Shown: piece by piece, positions 7,817-15,693 of the stretch
Layout of the letters: every line of letters begins with the position of its first letter
Position numbering within the stretch: the first letter of the stretch is position 1
Assembly (NCBI GenBank): GCA_039180025.1
Contig: JBCDDZ010000035.1
Span: forward strand, 1 to 29,936
Direction of reading: 5' to 3'
Length of the DNA: 29,936 bases
Source: Algisphaera sp039180025
GTDB lineage: Bacteria > Planctomycetota > Phycisphaerae > Phycisphaerales > Phycisphaeraceae
Position numbers and translations under genes: made by a program
The notes under the pieces: model-generated
The model's database searches: none
What the model was told of the DNA's origin: nothing
The model's input: the letters and a program-made list of their open reading frames with translations, nothing else

Positions 7817-10603
7817 TTAATCCCACGCGAGTTCGTCTCTCATGAGGTAGTAAACGAAGCCGGGCCCGTCTCCGAAGATCAGGTCGAGCTGACCGTCGCC
7901 ATCGAGGTCGGTGGGCTCCACGTTCTGCGAATGGGTTTCGACGCGGATCACCGCACCGTCTCGGTAAGTGATCCGTCGGGGCTGCTCGAACCGAGGGGCT
8001 TGATTCGTCCCCACGTTGCGTAGCCAGAAAGTCGCACAGCTACGCAAATAATCATTGAGGGCGATGAGCTCGGGGTCGGTTTCCGAGAGCGGGACCGATT
8101 TCGCGGGGGTGTTGTACATGATGTCCCACCGGCCGTCGCCGTCCCAGTCGGGGGCCGAAAGCTGGGTGCGGCCGGACATACCCGCTGAGCCGGCGGTGAT
8201 GATCGGCCCGCCGTCCACAGATTCCAAAGCAATCACCGATTCGATTTCGTGCGACCCGGTTTTCACCGGGACCCCGAGGTTGAGCTTGGATTCCAGATCC
8301 ACAAACAGCAGTACCGGGCGTTCGTCGCCGGCTAGTTCGTAATCGCCCGGCAAGCCGATCATCCGCGACCGCCAGCCGACGCCGAGCTTCTGCCCCTGGT
8401 GGGTGAAGGTTTTGGACTCGACGATCCACGGGTCTTGGCCGGGCACGCGGTCGTGGAGGCGGAGGGTATTGGTGTTGTCGTTCCCGATCAGCTCGAGTTC
8501 GCCGTCCTGGTCCCAATCGAAGAGGCCGGGCTGGCTGTAGCTCCACCCGGATTCATGTGGCCCCTGGAGGTTTTTGTGCCCCTTAAACATCAGCGGTTGG
8601 CCATCAGTGGTCTGAAAAGTATGCGTGCCGTCGTAGACCAAGGGGTCCTGGGTTCCGGGCCAAAGCAGGTAGTAGCCGGTGCCGTCACCGGTGACCAGAT
8701 CGGGTCGGCCGTCGCCGTCCCAGTCGGCGCGTGCGGGGACCGTCAGGGTATCGGCGGCGACCGCGCCGCCAACGTTTTCGAGGGTGCCCAACACTTCGTA
8801 TTCGCCGATGGTGTCGCCACCGATGACCACGGCCCGGCCGTTCGCGCCCGTGCCGACCACGATCTCCGGGCGGCCGTCACCGGTCATGTCGATCACGTTG
8901 CGGACCACGGTCAAGAATAAATCCTGCGTCGGGGTCGAAGCGCTCAGCAGGTCCGAAGCACGGCCAAGGTGAAGGTCTTCGGATTCCGGCGTGTCGAGCA
9001 CCGGGAGGGCTTTGACCATGGCGTCGCCGTTGAATAGCACGACAAAACGCCGCTCCACGCCGTCCTGCTCCGCAGTAATTACGGTGGAAGCCATCTTCCG
9101 GCCCGGGCTACGCCACTGGACCGTGAAATCGTCGCGACCGAAATAAACCGGGCGCTGCGTGCCGAGCCGGAGTTGATCGCCGGCCCGCGAGCCTTTGAGC
9201 CAAGACAGCTCCTGCGTCCGCATCGAGCCGAGCCAGTTACCATCGATGTCGTAGCCCCGGAAGCCCTCGGTGTTCTCCAGGTCGGCATGGGGGCCGACGT
9301 GCGGCAGCGGGGTCAGGCTCCACACCGCCTGATTGCGTGGCCAGTACGCGTTGGAGCGGTCGATCCAGGTGGCGACGAGCAGATCGACGATCCCGTCGCC
9401 GTCGGCATCGGCCAATTGTTTGATACTTTGTTTGAAACCGTTTTTGATTTGGCCGGGGGTCCGGCCTTCCCCGTCTGTGCCAATGAGCAGGGGCTCGGGG
9501 GTCGCTAAAATCTTCATCTGGCCCGACGAATCGATCGTCGCGACACGGGTAAGTTGATTGATTTCGTAGACGTCATGGCCCTGGCCGTCGTGACGCGCGA
9601 CGGACTGGTACTGGCCGCGGGGCAGGTCGGTCCAGGGCTCGGGGGCGGCGTACAACGGGAGGACCGGGTGAGGCGACGGCGTGGCCTGCGCCGCGGTCGA
9701 GGCGTCGGCAGGGCGATACAAAACACTGTTGTGCTCCAGCCACGGATGCCCGCTCTGGACCAGCACACTCGGGGGCTGGCCGTCGCCGTTAGGCAGCAGT
9801 GAAACATTTGACCAGTGGATCGAAAGGGGCTGCACGCCGTGCGGCGAAACCTTCAGGTGTTTGAAGGTACGGAAACCGTGTTTGAACGGCTCGGCGGCGG
9901 GCATCGCCTCGAGGGGGCCGCTGACGTCCGAGTATTCGGTTCCGATACGCAGGTCGGAGAACGCGGCGCTGAAACCGCTACCGTTTCCCGTCTGAAGACG
10001 GACGAGGTTCGATTTGCCCCCGTAGTCGAGCGACGAAACCCCCGCGGGTTCTTCGGGGAGTTGATCGGGCAATTCGTTACCCTCGAATGTCCAAACCTTG
10101 AAAGTATCCGGACCCTCTGCCGCCGTAGTGAGCTGCCCCACGAGCGTATAGAGCTGGCCGGCTTTAGTCCGACGTTCGGACGCTTCGGTTTTGCCCAGAC
10201 CAAAGTAAAAACGCGCTCCGCTGTTGATGCCCATGACCAGGGGGCGGTTGTTCACTGATTTGTCCCGGTTGAAAAGCAATAACGCGGCGTAAGAGTTGCC
10301 TTTACTCGGTAAGCTCAGCCGGTTCATAGAGATACGGAACCAGTACTCCGCGTCGCGGGCGAAATCGATTGTTTGCAGCGTGGTGCGTGTGCCGTAACCG
10401 TAGCCGACGATCTGCCGCTGGTCGGTTTGAATCGACAACGGACCCCGGATATCCCAGGGCGAGGCCCACCCCGCACTGGGGTTGTTCTGGTCGCTCGAAA
10501 AATCATCGCGGGCGACGATCTCGGCCTCCACGGCCGGGGCGTCCAACCAAAGAGCAGGGGCCGAAAGAATGACGATAACCATGAAAGAGCGGAAATGACG
10601 CAT
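7817..10603 (-). CDS. Exported FG-GAP/VCBS beta-propeller protein with N-terminal lectin-like domain
   Basis: A 928-residue secreted protein. Residues 1-27 form a signal peptide (hydrophobic VIVILSAPALWL core, cleavage likely after AVEA). Residues about 30-228 look like a concanavalin/LamG-type beta sandwich (DDFSSDQNNPSAGW start, WFRISMNRLS). From about 390 to the end there are six aspartate-rich calcium-loop-like motifs, at 399-407, 571-580, 626-635, 695-705, 818-827 and 898-907 (for example ADWDGDGRPD, TDLDGDGQLD), marking an FG-GAP propeller. No catalytic signature is seen, but some polysaccharide lyases are propellers, so an enzymatic or glycan-binding role is possible. It is divergent from a sulfatase, and the shared promoter region carries the island palindrome, so co-regulation is likely. 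Confidence 0.85.
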   Translation of the reverse strand: MRHFRSFMVIVILSAPALWLDAPAVEAEIVARDDFSSDQNNPSAGWASPWDIRGPLSIQTDQRQIVGYGYGTRTTLQTIDFARDAEYWFRISMNRLSLPSKGNSYAALLLFNRDKSVNNRPLVMGINSGARFYFGLGKTEASERRTKAGQLYTLVGQLTTAAEGPDTFKVWTFEGNELPDQLPEEPAGVSSLDYGGKSNLVRLQTGNGSGFSAAFSDLRIGTEYSDVSGPLEAMPAAEPFKHGFRTFKHLKVSPHGVQPLSIHWSNVSLLPNGDGQPPSVLVQSGHPWLEHNSVLYRPADASTAAQATPSPHPVLPLYAAPEPWTDLPRGQYQSVARHDGQGHDVYEINQLTRVATIDSSGQMKILATPEPLLIGTDGEGRTPGQIKNGFKQSIKQLADADGDGIVDLLVATWIDRSNAYWPRNQAVWSLTPLPHVGPHADLENTEGFRGYDIDGNWLGSMRTQELSWLKGSRAGDQLRLGTQRPVYFGRDDFTVQWRSPGRKMASTVITAEQDGVERRFVVLFNGDAMVKALPVLDTPESEDLHLGRASDLLSASTPTQDLFLTVVRNVIDMTGDGRPEIVVGTGANGRAVVIGGDTIGEYEVLGTLENVGGAVAADTLTVPARADWDGDGRPDLVTGDGTGYYLLWPGTQDPLVYDGTHTFQTTDGQPLMFKGHKNLQGPHESGWSYSQPGLFDWDQDGELELIGNDNTNTLRLHDRVPGQDPWIVESKTFTHQGQKLGVGWRSRMIGLPGDYELAGDERPVLLFVDLESKLNLGVPVKTGSHEIESVIALESVDGGPIITAGSAGMSGRTQLSAPDWDGDGRWDIMYNTPAKSVPLSETDPELIALNDYLRSCATFWLRNVGTNQAPRFEQPRRITYRDGAVIRVETHSQNVEPTDLDGDGQLDLIFGDGPGFVYYLMRDELAWD

Positions 10604-10708
10604 GTCGATAGATTCCGGGACGGTGAAATACGAAAGGTTGTTGTAGTATACTAAACATATTTTAAGCCTATCCCAATCTCTTTTCAGTATTCCGAGTCGG
10701 TTTATGCT
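10604..10708. promoter_or_regulatory. Divergent regulatory region with operator TAGTATACTA (site 1)
   Basis: The perfect 10-bp palindrome TAGTATACTA is at 10644-10653, 41 bp upstream of the FG-GAP gene start and 56 bp upstream of the sulfatase start. The sequence around it is AT-rich. The same site, with the same following A (TAGTATACTAA), recurs at 15611 and 18423. It fits the T-N-G-T..A-C-N-A operator pattern described for FadR-subfamily GntR regulators. The palindrome contains TATACT on both strands, so it could overlap -10 boxes in both directions. Confidence 0.7.
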
Positions 10709-12199
10709 TTGAGCCAGTCATCGCCTCCCCATCTTGTTCTGATTATGACGGATCAGCAGCGCGCCGATTCGCTGGGGTGCAGCGGGAATCGAGCGGTGGC
10801 TACTCCGCACTTGGACCGGCTGGCTGCCGAGGGGGTTTGGTTCGAGCGGGCCTACTGCACGAATCCCATCTGCACTCCCAGCCGGGCCTCGCTGATGACC
10901 GGCCACCACCTCCCGAGACACGGGGTGACCCGCATCGACTCGCCGTTGGGCGAGCATCAGGTCATGTTTCCCCAGCGGCTGCGCGAAATCGGGTACCGGA
11001 CCGGCCTGATCGGCAAACTGCACGCCCAATCCGGCGGGATCGAACAGCAGCAACGCCACCCCCGGGACGGGTTCGATGTGTACGACCTTTACTATGGCGG
11101 CGGCGCGATGATGGATTCGCCGCTCAATGCCTACGCCCCCTGGGTCAAAGCGAGACGTCCCGAGGTCTTCGAGCGGCTGCGCACGCACGCGAAACAGGCC
11201 GGTGCAATCCCCCGTGACGTGCACATGAACACCTGGGCGGCCCAGCGCAGCGAGGTCTTTCTTGACGAGGCCGTCGAGCATCCCGACCAGCCGTTCTTCC
11301 TGATGGTCAGCGTATTCGACCCGCACAACCCGTACAACGACCACCCCCCCGAGGCCGCCGGGCGCGTGGATCCGGAGCAGTTCCCGCCGCTGATCCCCCC
11401 GCCCACCGACCGCGCGGCTTGGCCGAACGAGGTAGAGCGCCACGCCGCGGACAATTACTTCGGCGACTTCCGGGCGTTCACCGATCAGCAGATCCGCGAC
11501 ATACGGGTCGGTTACCACGCTGAAGTCGGCATGATCGACGATCTGGTCGGCCAAGTACGGAATCAACTCGCTTCCAAAGGCTTGCTGGAAAATACGCTCG
11601 TGTTGTTTTGTTCGGATCACGGCGACCTGTTGGGCGACCACGGCTTGATGGTCAAAGGCGGGGTCCCGTACGACGCGAATATCCGAATCCCCACGATCGT
11701 TCGCTTCCCTGAAAACCGCTTAGGAATCGATAGCCCCGAGCCCGGCGCCCGCTACCCCTCGCCCATCCAACTCAACGATCTGACCGCATTGATGCTCCGC
11801 TCCGCGGGGCTGCCTTCCCAGACGGTGGCCCGTGAATTACCCGACGCGATCGACCCGAGCCCGGCGCTGGTCGATCCTCAAGCGCCACGCCGCCAGGTCG
11901 CGATCAATGCTTACCGCAATACCGGCTTGGCCCGGGGCCACGTCCCGTTTGATCCGCCGATTCACCTCACGTCGGCGATGGACGATCGTTATACCCTCGC
12001 CCTGTACCACCACCCAGCGACCGGCCGCGAGACTCCGACGGTCTACAACGGCCAATTGTTTGACCGCCACAAAGACCCCGACGAACAGAACGACCTCTAC
12101 AAAGCCTCGTCGCACCGCGAAGTCCAAGCGCGCCTGACGGCCTGCATCCAAGAATTTCTGGACGCCGAACGCCAGCAACTCGCGTCTCCATCTGGCTGA
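10709..12199 (+). CDS. Formylglycine-dependent sulfatase (S1 family), CTPSR type
   Basis: A 496-residue sulfatase that would hydrolyse a sulfate ester, probably on a sugar. The first metal-binding strand is LVLIMTDQQRAD (10-20). The maturation motif is C55-T-P-S-R59, whose cysteine becomes formylglycine. The second metal site is CSDHGDLLGDHG at about 305-316. No signal peptide is present, so it is probably cytoplasmic. The reading frame starts with TTG at 10709; the first in-frame ATG (10745) would cut into the conserved first strand, so the TTG start is favoured. The gene is divergent from the FG-GAP gene and convergent with the second sulfatase. The desulfated substrate is unknown. Confidence 0.92.
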   Translation: MSQSSPPHLVLIMTDQQRADSLGCSGNRAVATPHLDRLAAEGVWFERAYCTNPICTPSRASLMTGHHLPRHGVTRIDSPLGEHQVMFPQRLREIGYRTGLIGKLHAQSGGIEQQQRHPRDGFDVYDLYYGGGAMMDSPLNAYAPWVKARRPEVFERLRTHAKQAGAIPRDVHMNTWAAQRSEVFLDEAVEHPDQPFFLMVSVFDPHNPYNDHPPEAAGRVDPEQFPPLIPPPTDRAAWPNEVERHAADNYFGDFRAFTDQQIRDIRVGYHAEVGMIDDLVGQVRNQLASKGLLENTLVLFCSDHGDLLGDHGLMVKGGVPYDANIRIPTIVRFPENRLGIDSPEPGARYPSPIQLNDLTALMLRSAGLPSQTVARELPDAIDPSPALVDPQAPRRQVAINAYRNTGLARGHVPFDPPIHLTSAMDDRYTLALYHHPATGRETPTVYNGQLFDRHKDPDEQNDLYKASSHREVQARLTACIQEFLDAERQQLASPSG

Positions 12200-12303
12200 T
12201 ATCCGCTATCTCGTCCGCGTATTGGCCCGGGCACCGCGGCGGACGTTCCACGCCTGGAAAGACTCGGCGGTGAAACTTGTACCGCGACACGGCGGGAACT
12301 ACT

Positions 12304-13641
12304 TCACGGAAGTTCAGGCAGCGGAAAAGAATCGCCCACCGCGAGGAGCATTTCGCGCAAACGCTGCTGAAGCTCTCGACGCTTCCCGGCGGCGTGAGCG
12401 TGGTGGGCGAGGTTGCATTGCTCAAACGGGTCGTCGTTGAGATTAAACAACAAGTAGGGCGCCCCGGAGAAGGCAATGTATTTCCAGCCGTCACGCATGA
12501 GAACACCGCGCCACGGCAGGTCCACGCTCGGGCCGTGCCCGCTGGGCTCGACGCATTGTAAGAGCGCCGCGTCGGGCGTGTCGGCCGATTCAGCCTGCCC
12601 CCGACGGCCGACCGCGGAATAGTCGTACCCCGCCATCTCGTCGGGCACTTCGATCCCACACAAGCCAAGCGTCGTCGGCGCAAAGTCCACGTGGTTCAGG
12701 ACCGCGTCGGTCTCGTGGGCGAGTTGATAGTGCCGGTTGCAGGGACCGCCCAGGATGAAGGGGATGTGGATCGCCTCTTGGTAAGGGGTCATTTTGCGGA
12801 AATGCCCGTGGCTGCCATGGTGATCGCCGTGGTCCGAGGCGTAGACGATGTAGGTGTTGTCGGTCAGCCCGAGCGTCTCGAGGTGCTCCCGGATCCGGCC
12901 GAGGTTCGCGTCGAGGTTTTCGATCAGGGCGTAGTACCCCGGCAACTCGCGGCGGGCCTGCTCTTGGATCGATGCGATCGGCGGGACGTTGTCGCGCAGC
13001 TCGATGTCGGCCGGCCGATAGTTTCTCATCCACTCGGCGGGGGCGGTGTAGGGGTCGTGCGGCGGCTGGACCGAGAGCGCGGCGAAAAACGGGCGCTCAC
13101 TGCGGGCATTTTCGGTGATCTCTTCCAAAAAAAGATCGGCCAGCGCGTCGGTCTCGAACGCCGGCAGGCGGAAATGGGGCACTTCCGTATCGCCCCGGTG
13201 GCCGTGACAATAACTGTCGAACTGGGCGTTGTTGTTTTCGTACCCGATCCAGGTTTCGAAGCCGCCGCGCCGCTCTCGGGGAACGGTGTGCAGTGCCGCG
13301 CGTCCGGCGGTTTCCCGGAAGCCGTCGACGTGCCACTTGCCCAGCCAAGCCGTGTGATAGCCCGCATCGTTGAAAGCGTGCGCGAGGGTCGGCATGCCTT
13401 CGGGTAGCGGGCGTTCGTGGCCGGGCACCGCGTGGTGCGGGTAGCGGCCGGTCAGGATCGACCCGCGGGCGGGGCAGCACAGCGGGAAACCGCTCACCGC
13501 GTTGCGAAACCAGACCCCCTCGGCGGCGAGGCGGTCGAGGTTGGGCGTCCGCGCGTTGGGATCACTCGCACAGCTCATGGCCTGGCCGCGGTGCTGATCG
13601 CTGAGCAGCCAAATCACGTTGGGTCGGGTGGATGCTGCCAT
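12304..13641 (-). CDS. Formylglycine-dependent sulfatase (S1 family), CCPAR type
   Basis: A 445-residue sulfatase. The first metal-site strand is PNVIWLLSDQHRGQ. The maturation motif is C55-C56-P-A-R59 in the context GFPLCCPARGSILTG, within the CxPS/AR consensus. The second metal site is ASDHGDHHGSHGHF. No signal peptide is present. I chose the ATG at 13641 because the upstream sulfatase stop (13646-13648) lies only 4 bp before it, a coupling arrangement; an ATG at 13656 has no room for a ribosome site. It forms a two-gene operon with the upstream CMAAR sulfatase. It is probably a sugar sulfatase, with position specificity unknown. Confidence 0.92.
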   Translation of the reverse strand: MAASTRPNVIWLLSDQHRGQAMSCASDPNARTPNLDRLAAEGVWFRNAVSGFPLCCPARGSILTGRYPHHAVPGHERPLPEGMPTLAHAFNDAGYHTAWLGKWHVDGFRETAGRAALHTVPRERRGGFETWIGYENNNAQFDSYCHGHRGDTEVPHFRLPAFETDALADLFLEEITENARSERPFFAALSVQPPHDPYTAPAEWMRNYRPADIELRDNVPPIASIQEQARRELPGYYALIENLDANLGRIREHLETLGLTDNTYIVYASDHGDHHGSHGHFRKMTPYQEAIHIPFILGGPCNRHYQLAHETDAVLNHVDFAPTTLGLCGIEVPDEMAGYDYSAVGRRGQAESADTPDAALLQCVEPSGHGPSVDLPWRGVLMRDGWKYIAFSGAPYLLFNLNDDPFEQCNLAHHAHAAGKRRELQQRLREMLLAVGDSFPLPELP

Positions 13642-13645
13642 GTCT

Positions 13646-15304
13646 TTATTCGGCATCTCCCCACACCGTACCGCGAAGGGTGCCACCCTGAGCGAGGTAA
13701 GACGCCACGCTCAGTTTTTCCGGAGCGAGCGTATTCTCTTTCGCGATAGCGCGGTCGAAGGCCTGCGCGGCAGACTCCACGGGGAATGGGTCGTCTTGCG
13801 GAAGGTGTTCGGCCCATCGGCCGTCGTTGATCGATATGAAGCCCGTCTGTTCGTTGGGCGGCGGAGGTTCCGGGAATACCCGCCACGCCTCGCCGTCAAA
13901 ACTACGTTCCCCCAAGCCGTAGCGCCGCTCCCAAGCGGCCGCGGCCCGCCGCCATGCCTCGATCCAGGCCGGCGGCTCGTCGGCTTGGATCAGATTACGG
14001 GTTTCGTGGGGGTCCGCCGCCAAATCATACGCCTCTTCTCGGCCGCCCGAAGCCCAGAAAACATATTTTCGCTCGGGGCTGCGCAGAGCCACCCAGCGAT
14101 CCGCGCCGTGGCCAAAATCGATCGCCCGGGTTTCGGGTGGCAGGACACCGCTATGGCCCCCGGAGGAAGCGGGATCAAACCAATCACGACCGGGGAGCAA
14201 TGCGTCGGCTGCCGCCGGTATATCGAGGACGCCGTGCAGCGTAGGCAGCAGGTCCGTCAGGCAAGCCGGATCGCGACGGACCTTACCCGGCTCGGTCCGG
14301 CCCGGCCAGCGCACGACAAGCGGGATACGCACCGACGATTCATAAGGCGTGTTCTTCTGAGAAAGCCCGTGGTCCCCGAGCATCTCGCCGTGGTCCGAAC
14401 AAAAGACGACGACCGTATTTTCAGCCAACCCCAGAGCCTGTAACCGATCCAGGACCTGGCCGATGGCATCATCAACATGCGAAACCTGGCCGTAATAAAG
14501 GGCTTTGATGCGTGCCATACGGTCCGGGTCGCGGTGGGCACCGTCGAGTCGGCCGCGGTGCGGCCAGGCGGGCGCCGGGAGCGTGTCGATCGGCCGATCG
14601 GCGAACACCGGCGGGGGCATCTCCGCCGGGCTGTACATCGCGTCGTAGGGCTCTACCGGTGCAAACGGCGGATGGGGCGCGATCCAGGACGACCAAAGAA
14701 AGAACGGCCGCTCAGGGCGATAGCGGCAGTGTTCGGCAAGGAAAACGCAGGAACGGTCCGCCACCCAGCGGTTTTGAGAATATGCTTCCGGCACGCCGCT
14801 CGTCTGCGGCTGGTAGTACAGAAGATCGCGAAGCCCTTGGGGGTATCGCGTGGGTACGCCGGCCGCACGCAGGTGCATGAGGTAGTCGTCGTCGGTGACG
14901 CAATCGATGCATTCTTCCATGAGTTCCTGCCGTTCGAATCCGTACGGCCGGCGGTGGAAATGGAATTTACCGACCCCGTGGGTCTGGTAGCCCGCGTCGG
15001 CAAGCGTGGTCATCAACGTCGGCCATACGGGTAGCGACCGATCACCGCTAGCGTCTTGCCCCTCTATAGGTAGGACGGCATTCGCGGCCACACGGGTTTC
15101 GACGCTGCGTCGCCCGGTCAGAAGGCTGAAGCGGGCGGCCATGCAGATAGGCGTCGGCGTGACCGCCTGCTCGAACCGAACACCGGACGCAGCCAAAAGA
15201 TCAAGATTTGGGGTACGTACCTGCGGATGCCCCGCACAACCCATCGCATCGTGCCGGAACTGATCCGCCATCAACAGCAAGACATTGGGGCGCCTCGTTG
15301 GCAT
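13646..15304 (-). CDS. Sulfatase-family protein with non-standard CMAAR maturation motif
   Basis: A 552-residue sulfatase when started at the ATG at 15304 (MPTRRPNVLLLMADQF); an in-frame ATG at 15355 would add 17 residues without homology-like content. Metal-site strands are NVLLLMADQFRHDAMGC and CSDHGEMLGDHGLS. The maturation motif is C54-M-A-A-R58 instead of C-x-P-S-R: the proline is alanine. Alanine at this position is tolerated by some maturases, notably anSME-type, so the protein may be active, but this is not certain. The C-terminal ~60 residues (after ERSFDGEAWRVFPEP) extend beyond the usual sulfatase core. No signal peptide. It leads the two-sulfatase operon and is divergent from the beta-mannosidase. 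Confidence 0.9.
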   Translation of the reverse strand: MPTRRPNVLLLMADQFRHDAMGCAGHPQVRTPNLDLLAASGVRFEQAVTPTPICMAARFSLLTGRRSVETRVAANAVLPIEGQDASGDRSLPVWPTLMTTLADAGYQTHGVGKFHFHRRPYGFERQELMEECIDCVTDDDYLMHLRAAGVPTRYPQGLRDLLYYQPQTSGVPEAYSQNRWVADRSCVFLAEHCRYRPERPFFLWSSWIAPHPPFAPVEPYDAMYSPAEMPPPVFADRPIDTLPAPAWPHRGRLDGAHRDPDRMARIKALYYGQVSHVDDAIGQVLDRLQALGLAENTVVVFCSDHGEMLGDHGLSQKNTPYESSVRIPLVVRWPGRTEPGKVRRDPACLTDLLPTLHGVLDIPAAADALLPGRDWFDPASSGGHSGVLPPETRAIDFGHGADRWVALRSPERKYVFWASGGREEAYDLAADPHETRNLIQADEPPAWIEAWRRAAAAWERRYGLGERSFDGEAWRVFPEPPPPNEQTGFISINDGRWAEHLPQDDPFPVESAAQAFDRAIAKENTLAPEKLSVASYLAQGGTLRGTVWGDAE

Positions 15305-15693
15305 AACAGGAGGGGGATCCTTTGGGTTTGACGCGACAATCATGAATCTATTCATCCATGGAAGCGGCGAGGGGCTTGACGGTCATCGGCCGCGTGAAAA
15401 AAACGAATCAGATCAAATCAGGTTCGCTATCGGGCGCATACGGCCGGGGGCGAATTGACAAGGCACCCGAGGAGGCCTCAACAACTAATAAGCAAAGCCG
15501 TGCGGATCAACAAACATGGCTCGGGAAGCGCCTGCGAAAATAAGGAATAAGGAATGAAAAAATATGAAATACAATGCGTTCAACATCACTCTGGCATTAG
15601 GCTCAATGTCTAGTATACTAATCTAAATGCGGTTTTGGACTCTCGCCGTCGATTAGACGTGCGTTTTCTTTATGTCTTTTCGAGTAATCCGGT
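15305..15693. promoter_or_regulatory. Divergent intergenic region between sulfatase and beta-mannosidase
   Basis: About 390 bp without a convincing gene. The half near the mannosidase is AT-rich. It contains operator site 2 (TAGTATACTA at 15611-15620) and a purine-rich direct repeat, AAGGAAT twice in tandem near 15543-15556. A frame at 15358-15543 has no protein-like features and is not called. Confidence 0.55.
15591..15620 (+). promoter_or_regulatory. Sigma70-like promoter overlapped by operator site 2
   Basis: CTGGCA at 15591-15596 (4 of 6 matches to TTGACA) is followed after exactly 17 bases by TATACT at 15614-15619 (5 of 6 matches to TATAAT). The -10 box lies inside the palindrome TAGTATACTA (15611-15620), so a bound regulator would block RNA polymerase. 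The beta-mannosidase start is about 75 bp downstream. Confidence 0.5.

Noticed and set aside
15358..15543. Small open frame in the intergenic region upstream of the beta-mannosidase
   Set aside because: No ribosome site or recognisable motif, and composition is not protein-like.
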